The position numbers and the translations under genes are program-made. Positions 35,601 to 45,001 of a DNA stretch of 64,000 bases are shown here, piece by piece; positions within the stretch are counted from its first letter, which is position 1, and every line of letters starts with the position of its first letter. This DNA is from Calycina herbarum. Lineage: Eukaryota > Ascomycota > Leotiomycetes > Helotiales > Pezizellaceae. The notes under the pieces were generated by a model. It was not told the DNA's origin. It made no database searches and was given only the letters and a program-made list of their open reading frames with translations. The stretch is from positions 186,001-250,000 of the forward strand of contig LLEY01000034.1 of NCBI GenBank assembly GCA_001414485.1, read 5' to 3'.

Positions 35601-38404
35601 AGTATAAGAACTACTTATAAATAAGGTAGAAGTTAGAGATATACTAACTAATACCCTAACTACCTCTACTTATTCTCTACCTTAGATAGCTCTTACTCTA
35701 TATAAGGTTAAGGAATCAGTTCTAAGAAAGGCCTCTACTACTTTAGAGAAGGACGAACTTATTATAAGTGTCTTTAAGAGAGCCTAGCCTTAGATCTTAC
35801 ACCTAGTCTATTCACTGTTTAAGAGGTATATAGAGACAGGCTTCTATCTAAAGATCTTCTATATAGCTATTATAGCTATTATCCTAAAGCTAAATAAGAA
35901 GGATAAGTCATCTCCTTATATATACTAGCTAATCTCTCTACTCTTAGTTCTTAGAAAGGGCCTCGAAAGGCTTCTAGTAAAGAGAGCCTCCTAGATTACT
36001 ATCAAGTATACTGTTCTCGAACTAAACTAGTTTAGAGCTCTCCTACTAAGAGTAGCTATAGACCTTATAACCTGTCTTACCTTTGATATAGAGAAAGTAC
36101 TTAAGGAGAAGCAAGAGGCTTCTCTTCTTATACTCGATATTAAGGGTGCCTTTAACGCTGTTCTTCTAGGCTAGCTAATTAAAAGACTCTAAGAGTAAGA
36201 GTAGCTATATAGCTTTATAGTATAAGTTACCTTCTTTCTATCTAGCAGATCTATTAAAGTAAAGCTAGATAGAGAAATAGGAGTATCTACCCCTCTTTAG
36301 TATAGGCTACCCCAGGGCTCGCCTATCTCGCCTATTCTCTTTATACTCTATATCTAGCTACTCTTTACCCTAGGAGTAGGTTCTCTCCTAATACTTCAAA
36401 GGTTCAGCTACGCCGACGATATTAGACTACTTGCTTTTAGGCCCTCTAAGGCAGGGAATACTATAGTCTTTATAAAACAGGTAGCTAGTATACTAGCTTA
36501 GAGGATAGAAGAGGGGATTACCTTTAATACTAAGAAGTTTAAACTTATCTACTTCTCTTATAAGAGAAAGTAAAAGAGAAGAGGTATCCGGCCCCCTCCT
36601 TCTATTATAGTAGAAGGAAAAACAATAGAACCTATATAAGAGCTTTAATAGCTTAGTATCTTCTTTAACTCTCGTCTTACCTTCTATAGCTATGTTAGAA
36701 GGATAGCTAGTAAGGCTACACTCGTAGCTAGTGCTTTAAAGGGAATAATAAATACTATATAAGGCTCTCTCTTATACTTACTTAAACAAGCTACTACTGC
36801 TTATATCCTGTCTATCGCCTACTTCGAAAGCGAGACCTAGTTCCCTAGACGTGCTAGGGCAAGAGAGGGCCAGACATAGAGTATAAAAAACAACCAAATT
36901 AGCTACTATCTTACTCTACTAGATAGAGTAGTAGCTAAGTATACTAGGATTATCCTCCTAGTATATAAGACTACTCCTACCTTAGTACTTCTTATAGAAT
37001 CCAGCCTCCTTACCTCTAAGATTAGTCTTATAGGTAGAAGCAAAGCACTTAAAGCTAGGACTCGACGACTTAACCTAGCTCACCTACTAAAACGTTATAC
37101 TAACAACCCTTACTCTAAAGCTAGGCTTACTTATCGTACTTATAAGGCTCTCTCTCTCTCTAAAGAGATCGACTCTCTCTAAGACCTACCGTAGAATAGA
37201 GGCTTTAACTAGCAAGCCTGCCTTCTAGAAATAGAGAGGCCTAACTTTAGAGGAACTAAGGACTCTTATAAAGCTAGATTCCTTAAATTCCTTACTACTA
37301 TCCCTGATATAGACCTAGTTGTCTTCTCCGACAGCTCTCGCTTAGACGATAAGAGAACTAGCGAAGGTGTCTATCTAATAAGAGAGGGAGCTATCCTTAA
37401 TACTAAGGTTTACTCCTTCGATATAGTACTTAAGATCTACGATATAGAGGCTAGAGCTGCTCTTTATAGACTAGAACTAGCTATCTCCTCTTCTTTCTAG
37501 CCCCTAGCTAGGAAGTGCTAGATCTGCCTTAATAACCTTAAAGTAATACTATAACTAACCTACTAGTCTTATAGCACCTTATAAGAGACCTTTAATAGAG
37601 TTAACAAGTTAGCTCTATTATACCCTAGGAAAGTTTATACTAGGTAGTACTCTAGTTATATAGGAATTAAAGAGAACGAGATAGTAGATAGAGCTATAGA
37701 GAGAGGTGCTTAGCTACTCTCGCTTAACTCTTTGTCTTCTTCTCCTCCTTCTTCTTCTCTACTCTATACTACTACGCTTAAGAGAGAGGTTAAAGAGTTA
37801 GAGACTCAGCTTACAAAGAAGCTCTAGAACACCACAGCTCCTAGTCTATACAAAGACCTAGGGCTTACTAACTAGTCCTTAAAGCTAGACACTTTACCTA
37901 CTAAGAGAGGTCCTAGATCGCCTAATCGTAGCTTACTCTAGCTACGGAGACTTTAACCTATATCACCTTCGCTTCTTCTACCTTAACATACTACTTACCT
38001 TAGGTAAGTATAAGTATAGTAGAGGAAAAACTTAATTCCACCTTCTCTTTTACTAGCTAGTAAATAGAGTAGCCCTAAAACTACTTACAAAGGCTAAGAG
38101 GAATCTACAACTTCTCTTTAGCCTATACTATAAGAAACTCTTTTATAAGGTCTACTATAAGACAAAGTTTTATACTAAGATCTACCTCTTATAATACTTT
38201 TAAACTAATTAAGAACGAGAGCTGTTCTAGAAGTAGGGCTTCTCTTTAAACTATCTCTTATAAATTAGCGTACTTTCTTTTACACCCCCTATAGCCTAGG
38301 GCATCCCCCTAGCGTCATTTGCTCAACACTAGGACTTTCTAGGACCTAGCCTACGCGAGCTAGAATCTGCTTAATATTAAATAGAAATAAATAAATAAAT
38401 AAAT
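32690..38404 (+). mobile_element. LINE retrotransposon copy 2, full length, RIP-mutated
   Basis: A 5.7-kb non-LTR element related to the fungal Tad1-type group by its layout. ORF1 (about 32,800-34,300) ends in zinc knuckles, one reading C-S-K-C-x4-H-x4-C near 33,890 after allowing for RIP. ORF2 (about 34,380-38,190) has an APE-type endonuclease (DVVLIQEL at about 34,477 carries the catalytic Glu), then reverse transcriptase with LPQGSPISP at about 36,308 and S-Y-A-D-D at 36,406-36,420. RNase H follows (DSSRLDD at about 37,330, then ARAALY and the distal aspartates). The 3' end is (AAAT)n at about 38,382-38,404. Stops interrupt every domain, so it cannot move. The perfect target duplication shows insertion into older repeat DNA. 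Copies 1 and 3 differ from it largely by C/T and G/A changes. Confidence 0.92.
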
Positions 38405-38420
38405 AATAGTATTTCGTATA
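38405..38420. repeat. Target-site duplication of LINE copy 2 (right)
   Basis: This is the second copy of AATAGTATTTCGTATA, immediately after the TAAA tail. Confidence 0.93.
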
Positions 38421-39465
38421 AACCAAGCGTCTAGTATTCCGAAAATATAGGCGGATCTTATACTATCTAGTAGGTTATTAGCAACAATTCAAGTACTTCT
38501 ATAGTACTAATATAAATAGTTTTATCGATATCTTAGATCAAGTCGATTTTCTATTTCGTCGCTCTTTTTAGACTTTATACTAAAAAAGGAACTCTATAGT
38601 ACGATAGAGAAAGTCTATTAGCGAGGAGGGCATTTTTAAGAGGGGAACAAATAGGTTCTATCTATAGAGACTTATTAGGTTTAGGAAAGTATTAGGTACT
38701 GAAGGTTATAGAGAATTAATTGATTTATATAGGTCGTCTAGCGAGTACTATATATAAGGAGTGAATGTTAATAAATAAGTGGTCTAATAATAAATAAGTA
38801 GTATAATAAGAAAATAAGGAAAGTGGAATAATAATAAGTAAGTAGTATTAGATTAGGAAACGAGAAAAGCTAGGGATATTATATATCTAGTATAATAAGA
38901 CTATTACCACAGCCTATGTCCGGGCCCTTTGTAAGGGGATCCTTATTATTATTATCACCTCTGCCCAAGTTCCTTCTTAAAGAATCCTTATCATCAAATT
39001 CTCTCTAAATTTCATCTTAATCCCTGTTAAGAAATCTTCGACCTAAATTAGAATAGATTTAAAAGGGAGAGGAACTAGTACGACTAAAGAGAGACGAGGT
39101 TATATTAGAAAGAGATTTGGGAAAGCTTTCTACTATAGGAAACTATGTAAAGAGATACTAGCGAGATCTTTATAAGAACCTTCGTCTCCACCGCCAAATC
39201 TACGTACCAACGAAAGAAGATGACGTCGATATAAAGCAGGACGGAAAACCTAGGAAGAAATTGTAACTAGTATAAAATTTTCTGTTCTATTTGAGCTATA
39301 ATATAGATTTGTTAAGCAGTTTTCAAGAATATTTCCGAAAATCTTCTACTCCCTATATAGAGAGCAAGAGCCTATATAAATCTAGTCTTTATACACCTCT
39401 TAATTGAATATTGAAACTATATCTTTGAGCTGTTTGAGGTATAGCCTCTTATACCTACGTTCTTA
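38421..39465. other. RIP-degraded sequence, right part, grading into mixed DNA
   Basis: This continues the sequence interrupted by LINE copy 2 (ACCAAGCGTCTAGTATTCCG follows the duplication). From about 38,915 the composition changes: GC-containing words such as CCGGGCCC and CCTCTGCCC reappear, followed by TTATTATTATTATC. I see no gene. The switch may mark the edge of the interrupted element. Confidence 0.4.
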
Positions 39466-39545
39466 ACAGTTAGTCTAGTGGTTAAATGGTATCCGCTACG
39501 CATCTGTCAAACTTATAGTAGAACTGTAACGTATGTACTTCAGGA
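39466..39545 (+). other. Degenerate tRNA-like sequence
   Basis: TTAGTCTAGTGGTTA (about 39,471) fits the D-arm and internal A-box of fungal tRNA-Asp/Glu genes and is followed by TATCCGC and CTGTCA, recalling a tRNA-Asp anticodon arm. No acceptable T-arm (B box) follows and the stems do not close, so this is at most a tRNA-derived pseudogene or SINE head. It sits at the edge of the RIP island. Confidence 0.25.
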
Positions 39546-39649
39546 GACTTAAAACTAAACAATACTCTATTGTTAATGCAATAGACATAGAGAAGAAGAG
39601 AGCTCTAGAGAGCTGTGATGTATATAAAGATTATTCAAGTTTGTGGATA

Positions 39650-39925
39650 AAGGTCCGTTTGGCGCGTAGTGGCGGCTTCAACCGTTGCAGCAGTCTTTAT
39701 AGCTCCTTTTGCAAGCAACAGTTCCACCACCGTCTGGTGTCCTCCAAGTGAAGCTGCCTAGAGTGCGTTACCAAGGTCTCCACCTTAAGCGTTGACATCG
39801 GCCCCCTTTGCAAGCAACAGTTCCACCACCGTCTGGTGTCCTCTCCCTAAAGCTGCCTAGAGTGCGTTGCTATAGTTTCCACCTTAAGCGTTGACATCGG
39901 CCCCCTTTACAAGCAACAGGAGGTT
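39650..39925 (-). pseudogene. Ankyrin-repeat gene remnant (NLR-type repeats)
   Basis: On the minus strand the DNA reads two and a half ankyrin repeats of 33 residues, each close to GHQTVVELLLAKGADVNA, ending in AATVEA. The 99-bp units (boundaries near 39,711, 39,810 and 39,909) are nearly identical to each other, typical of the C-terminal repeat arrays of fungal NLR-like (NACHT/STAND) proteins. Each unit has in-frame stops at GCT-TAA-GGT and CTC-TAG-GCA, which are exactly the CAA-to-TAA and CAG-to-TAG changes RIP makes. No NACHT or effector domain is visible nearby, so only a fragment remains. The strand and family are secure; the original gene is not. Confidence 0.8.
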
Positions 39926-39964
39926 CGATATCGGAATCTCGACATGAGCACTTTCCATTTCCGT

Positions 39965-40050
39965 TCTTAGACCTGAGCAGTTGCTGCTATAACCTGAGCT
40001 GCGGGTGAGCCTGGGTGAGCTGGCCTGAGCAGTGGGGTGAGCCGAAGGCG
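39965..40050. repeat. GC-richer TGAGC direct repeats
   Basis: Repeated words CCTGAGC, GGTGAGC and CTGGGTGAGC occur seven or so times within 85 bp, next to the ankyrin remnant. Composition differs sharply from the adjacent RIP-mutated DNA. The role is unknown; it may be a simple slippage array. Confidence 0.45.
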
Positions 40051-41069
40051 ACGGTTTGGGCTTCTCGGCTATAACTGCCGCTAGCTAAAATTGGAAAAAG
40101 TCAGTCAAGGGTTCTGTTGGAGCCCAATTCTGGACCCCGTCAGGTAGAGCCGCACCCCCCAACTTTAGCGAACGTCACAAATTCAACCTCATCGTATACG
40201 ACCACATCGCGTCATTATTCACCACCTATTCAAATCCTCTCCGCCACAAGCAACCGTACTCAAATTTGCATAACATTGCACCTCATTAGCAGTCGATCGA
40301 CATCTCTATACGGTTTCAAAGGGCCAAAAGGACAACAACACAAATCTTGAGAGAGTATGCTACCCATCATACAACACTACTAGATACTTTCCCTAAGTAA
40401 GGTACTGCTCATGCAAGACTGCGCGACAAGGCACGGTGCAGAAGTTGCATCGAGGATTACGATAGCTGGTGTGCGTAATAGGCATAGTGAGGTTTATGCA
40501 AATACGAAATCACATCAGGAGCCGATTCATACCAAGGGTCCTTTTGCCGAAGCAGGGGAGAATTCCATGTAAGCAAAGCATGGAAAGGTAAGCAGAGTCA
40601 TCTCGACGGTTGAGTTGCATTAATGGAAGGTTGCTAGTGTGCATTATTCATGCAGCTATAAACCTAGGCTAAGGGACTAGTTATGGTTACATTCGGAAAG
40701 AGAACTATGCAAGCAATACAAGGCAGATCCATCCAGGCAGCAGGCGCAAGAGTCCTAGGATCGGCGTGGTTCCCAAGCATTTGGAATCATGTATGGACGA
40801 AGTTACGCCGGGAGAGGATGATGCAATTTTTGCCCTAGGTGGTTAAGAAATCCATGCAGAGCCGGGTTAATGCCATGATTGATGTGATTCATTCAGTGGC
40901 GGAGTGACGATAAAGGAGGGATTTGTATCAAGGTTTACTCCTAAATATCGGGAAAACCCAAAACATGGCAAGGCAGAACCACGTCAGCAGCAAAATTGCA
41001 TTGATGAGAGGGGCTTGGGTATGCGATGACTAGCAAATTCTTAAACTAATGCAAAGGAGATGATGTCAC
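40051..41069. other. No supported gene
   Basis: The sequence has near-normal composition but no convincing gene. A 77-residue frame at 40,117-40,350 is Ser/Thr/Pro-rich without a domain. The rest contains scattered short similar words (GCAAAGCATGGAAAGGTAAGC, GTTGAGTTGCATTAATGGAAGG) that suggest an old degenerate element. Confidence 0.4.
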
Positions 41070-41370
41070 GGAGGGGGCTATTACAGAGCTCAACTTGCCT
41101 TGTTTCTCGGCATAAGGTGAGTCAGAGCACAATGTGAAAGTGCCGCAGCGGAAAAGGCTGTAGCAGTGCTCAGCTCACCCACTTTCTCAGCATGATGTGA
41201 ACCGCTCCACTAGAAATAGACCTACCGAGGAAAGGATCGTTGCAGCGCTCAGCTCGCTCCTTCAGCATGATGATAAAAATAATTCGGACGCAGACTCCAG
41301 TTCGAAGCAAGATTCTAGCTCGGATGCAGACACTAGCTCGAACGACGACAAGATATACTTGTCTACTTGA
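41070..41370 (+). pseudogene. Degenerate ORF end with acidic Ser/Asp tail
   Basis: One frame reads through two RIP-type stops (TAA about 41,112, TAG about 41,160) into PTEERIVAALSSLLQHDD and an acidic tail (NNSDADSSSKQDSSSDADTS) closed by TGA at 41,369. At the DNA level, three imperfect 85-bp units begin near GAGCTCAAC (41,085), GTGCTCAGC and GCGCTCAGC. I do not recognise the protein. It may be the C-terminus of a lost accessory gene. Confidence 0.3.
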
Positions 41371-41393
41371 ATTTAAAACATGTTTGTCTCCCT

Positions 41394-41534
41394 AACGTTC
41401 ATCCCTGCGTGCCGGAAAACCCTACGTGCCGGAAAAATTAGCCGGTACTTTGACTTCAAGTATTATAACGTCCATCCCTGTGTGCCGAAAAAACCGGTGT
41501 GCCGAAAAAAATAATAGGTACTTTGACTTGAAAC
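41394..41534. repeat. Two 73-bp direct repeats
   Basis: AACGTTCATCCCTGCGTGCC … GGTACTTTGACTTCAAG (from 41,394) is repeated as AACGTCCATCCCTGTGTGCC … GGTACTTTGACTTGAAA (from 41,467). Within each, GTGCCGGAAAA-like words recur twice. Differences are mostly C/T and G/A. Such clusters can be terminal or subterminal motifs of a DNA transposon, but no transposase is visible. Confidence 0.6.
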
Positions 41535-41599
41535 ATCTTAAAATCTGTGCGCACCTTAATATTTCTTATAATATACTATGATTCATATTCTATGGCCAC

Positions 41600-42010
41600 T
41601 CCCGGACACCCTAAAGCCCTCCTATTCAAAAATTATATTTATGTCGTCGCTCTCGCGCCTGATTTGTACAGGGTCTCTTCTTGTAGCGAAACGGAGTTCC
41701 TGTATTACAGCTCAACCACCAATCTCTTATTCTCTCTAATATATATAAAGGGGTCGTATCTGCGCTCTGGGACCTTACTACAGCACGGGAAATCATCTTC
41801 AGCCTTATGGCGGCTGTGGCGTGCAAATTCATATAAGATCGCCATGCGGATCGGTACTTCTTAGTGGCGCGACTAACGATATTTGGACTAGAGCAAAACG
41901 ACTCCGTACGGCCCATAATTTATGCCGTAATTTTGTTTATAGGCCATAGGCATACAGGCCAAAACAATTGGTGCGTCACATCTGGCTTAGTAATACTTTA
42001 TTGCCTCGGT
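41600..42010 (+). repeat. Degenerate repeat related to 31,830-31,900
   Basis: AAAATTATATTTATGTCGTC at about 41,632 and the next 25 bases match 31,850-31,895 with mostly C/T changes, and both translate to a peptide like YIYVVALA.DL. The copy here is less RIP-altered. The frame at 41,547-41,864 is open but ends without a domain, and I cannot name the element. Confidence 0.4.
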
Positions 42011-42178
42011 ACCTAGTATAATTGTTCCAGGTACGAAGATCTGAAACGAAATCATGAACATCACCTTGTATTTATATTCGCATTCAAGCCAGCATCGAAT
42101 CCATCTCGCATTTGTCAAAATATCGCATGCTAGAGACTCTTAAGTACACTGCTAGTGGCAGCTGGGCTGGCTCGTATC

Positions 42179-42779
42179 ATGCCTACTGCCATCAAGCTAG
42201 ATCATCGGAAACCCATCACATACGAGTCGGCACTGAAGAAAGATGCAAATGTCATCAGACAAGCAGCACACTTTGAGGCAGCCACGGAGCTCTATCAGTC
42301 ACTTTGGGACCAGAGACAAGTTATTATAGCTCTTGTTAAGCACCACTTGAGGCTCAGCAATCGAGACATTTGTGTTGTCAATACAAAAGATCAATGGATT
42401 CGCGGCAGCTTCAATATCTGTATACCTATCGAGGTACAATCAACCCGCTTCAACAAGAAGCTCATCTTCCGCTGTCCTATGCCACACAAGCTTGCTGAAG
42501 CCAAGTATCCTGGTACTGTGGACGAAAAGTTGAGCTCTGAGGTGGGAACTCATGCATGGATGCAATATCAATGCCCCGATATTCGCATTCCACACTTGTA
42601 CGGCTTCGGCTTCTCTGATCACCGCCATGTAAGCTACTATATCTACCGCTTGATCGCTCTCGTGCTAACCATGCTGCTGGCTACAGTTTGTCCATGAGCA
42701 ACAAAAACCATTTCATACCCGCCTTTGGCGCATGTATGCTGTAGAGTACAGTAGGAAGCGAAACCAGTGTCACAATTGA
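42179..42779 (+). pseudogene. Kinase-like (APH/choline-kinase fold) gene, truncated
   Basis: N-terminal third of a large fungal family of phosphotransferase-like proteins. Exon 42,179-42,628 and exon 42,687-42,779 join by a GTAAGC...CTACAG intron, giving 180 residues. Recognisable family text includes DQWIRGSFNICIPIEV (the glycine loop/β-strand part of the N-lobe), RCPMPHKLAEAKYPGTVDEK (with the ATP-binding Lys region and the EK helix) and CPDIRIPHLYGFGFSDHR. After FHTRLWRMY the sequence leaves the family and stops. The catalytic HGD and DxD motifs that relatives carry further downstream are absent. The frame itself is intact and not RIP-mutated, so it may still be expressed as a fragment. 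The first ATG in frame is at 42,179. Confidence 0.7.
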
Positions 42780-43372
42780 CTCTCTTTGTTTTAATTTTTC
42801 GGACCCATACAAACTACGGTAGAGCCATTATGGCCTAGCTGAAGAATCCCTGCACTATACTCTGTGGGGTCAGCGTCGAAAGTAGATTTGCTGCCCTCTG
42901 CGAAGCGAAAATCCTGTAACGATTGGCTCTGGGGAAGAGATGCTGTAAGTGTATTACGAAGTAGGCTGTTACTGAAACTATAATCAAATAATGATTCCAA
43001 TTACAGGATTGATACTTACAACTCTTCCTCTATTCCCCACATTCTGATTTAATCTGCTGATTCTTCTCTCATAGCTGCTGCTAAGACATCGTTCCTCTGC
43101 AATCACCGTCACGTGACCCATATGACCCCTTTACCTACCTAAGGTTCTACTATGATAATATGATCAATGAGCCTAAGGTCCCCAGGCCTTACGATATTCA
43201 TAATACTATGAGTAAAGACTGTCGGGACCTGGTTGGTGGACTGGTTGTGGTGTCTGTAACTCTATTTGCGGTTCTGGGAGCATGGGCGTTCTGAAGGCAC
43301 CGCTCTTATCGCCAAAGATCTTTCGAAGGCACCAGTCATCGATACTATCTGAGGATGAATTAGTACTCGGAT
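42780..43372. other. No supported gene
   Basis: Intergenic DNA between the kinase fragment (+) and the membrane protein gene (-). A 69-residue minus-strand frame at 42,791-43,000 has no domain. Composition is ordinary. Confidence 0.45.
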
Positions 43373-44311
43373 TTAACTAGCAAGGCTTGCCTTTGGATCC
43401 CGGGCTTTAGGAATCTTACCATCATCACCTAGTTCGCTTTCTATTTCCATCCAAAGTGAAACAATGATTCCGACGGCGGCGAAAAAAGGCGTCAGGACCT
43501 GTCCATAGTTCCATTCCGCCTCAGATTTTTTCAACAACTTCTTCATATCTTCATAGTCGGCGAATGAGAAGTATAACATCACAACCATGAAAAACCAGGT
43601 TGAAATACTACAGAGCCAAGATATCCATTCCGACACCGCTTTCTGCCACGACCGAACCAAGTCGTCAAAAAAGGTTGAGTAGAGCAATACAAATGAAATC
43701 CCCGCCATTTCGGCATACACAACGGGCAGGCAGTCGGAAATGAATCGCTTGTCGTAACAACCAGGATTAGCTAACATTGATGCCTTCAGCTTGGCTATAT
43801 TATATCCGGCTGCTGTAAGGAAAAGAACCACGAATATGAATACAGCGATGCTATGCACAGTCCGAGAACCCCGTTGAGAATGTACTAAGGAGACGACCGC
43901 CGTACAAAGGCCAGAAAGTGCTGAGGCATCCAGGAGGAAACGCATATGGAACCAATCCGTCGAATCGACCTTTGACAGAGTTACGGATAGGTAGACGATG
44001 GCTAGACTCAGCTGAAGAGCATTCGCCTGAGTGATCACACTGGCGATCCTGTTCCTCCATTTAAGCAGATTCCGGCTTTTGTTAGCAATGGCTAGCATTG
44101 GTATAGCCAGAAACCACATGGCCGCAACTTCGGCGGCGGTTATACCCGGGAGAGCGGCAAATCCTATTCTCACCTAGTCGTCTGTCAGTTTCTAGCCAGT
44201 TTGGTTGGAAAGATACATGGGTTTTACCCCGAGCCCGCTGACATCCGGATCTGCTTCAAATGTGCAGTTCTCATTCGTGGCATCCATTAACCAGCCCGAC
44301 ATAACCCCCAT
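43373..44311 (-). CDS. Multi-pass membrane protein of a fungal hypothetical family
   Basis: Two exons on the minus strand, 44,311-44,228 and 44,173-43,373, coding 294 residues; the intron is 54 nt with GTAAAA donor and CTAG acceptor. The N-terminal exon carries NENCTFEADPDVSGLG and exon 2 continues VRIGFAALPG. This Cys-x-ADPDVxGxGVRI signature recurs at the extracellular N-terminus of many uncharacterised Pezizomycotina membrane proteins. About seven hydrophobic segments follow (around residues 38-55, 75-95, 105-120, 135-152, 180-200, 215-235, 260-280), so a seven-helix topology is plausible. Function is unknown. It lies in the non-RIP island between two LINE blocks and has no internal stops, so it looks intact. 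Confidence 0.75.
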
Positions 44312-44918
44312 TGCATGGAAGAGCGAAGTGATTAGCCGTTTGAAAATTTGCTGGAGGCGTTATTGAAAGGGGAGCAGAGAGTACAGTATGGTCTTAATGA
44401 ACGAGAAACAAGTTGGATAGAGCGTTGAGTCTTTGAGAGTCACCCTCAAATACAAGAGCGGAGAGAGCTGGTTAGACAACAAAGAAAAATGCTTCTTAGC
44501 TAGATAGAATTGCCATCTACCACATTGCGGATCTTACTCCGTTTCCTTATCTTTGCACTTGTGCCCTTAAAAACTTGGCGATAAGCAACATACACCCGTT
44601 CTTTATCAAGATTTGTATCTGACATAGTGATGACTTCGGAAAATCTCTGGGCGAGATCCCCATTGTGAAATGAAGACGGCTAGAGCCTCAGTCAAAACGG
44701 GGGTGGTTTGGGGACGAGGTTCCTTCATGCGCCAGCCGCATATGCGCTAGTGCCAATCTTGGTAAACAAGGCCTTTACCTCGAAGCTAGAACTAATCGTA
44801 CCTGAATTTCCTGATCTAGTACTTAACAACTGTGAGCATTTACAATTGAATGAGCGTCTACAATTGAGTGACTGGCGTGTTCAGCCAGGGGATCACAAGT
44901 GAACTACGAGGTTCTGTC
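44312..44918. other. Upstream region of the membrane protein gene; no further gene
   Basis: Presumed promoter and leader of the minus-strand membrane gene. The small frame at 44,708-44,902 has no domain. Nothing else is recognisable. Confidence 0.4.
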
Positions 44919-44954
44919 GTACAAACCAGGTAATATGTGCAAACTAAATAATGT
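44919..44954. repeat. 18-bp minisatellite, left part (split by LINE copy 3)
   Basis: Two units, GTACAAACCAGGTAATAT and GTGCAAACTAAATAATGT. The array resumes at 50,706 on the other side of the LINE with four more units. Before the insertion it was one six-unit array. Confidence 0.8.
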
Positions 44955-44958
44955 ATAT
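44945..44958. repeat. Target-site duplication of LINE copy 3 (left)
   Basis: TAAATAATGTATAT is identical to 50,696-50,709 and lies directly against the element's (TTTA)n end. Confidence 0.92.

Positions 44959-45001
<43 letters not shown>

Noticed and set aside
15126..38900. A Starship-type giant element with a tyrosine-recombinase captain carrying the giant gene as cargo
   Set aside because: I could not find a DUF3435-like recombinase trace or short direct-repeat borders around the block. The idea is left as a test under the giant-gene finding only.
12005..39500. Reading the abundant TAG codons as a recoded sense codon (alternative genetic code)
   Set aside because: TAG/TAA occur where CAG, CAA or TGG stand in the other LINE copies, and the flanking intact genes use TAG and TAA as normal stops. 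RIP explains the pattern.
40117..40350. 77-residue Ser/Thr-rich frame as a secreted small protein
   Set aside because: No signal peptide, no cysteine pattern, and it lies in degenerate repeat-like DNA.
43851..44060. Minus-strand 69-residue frame within the membrane protein gene
   Set aside because: Out-of-frame shadow of the intact 294-residue membrane protein.
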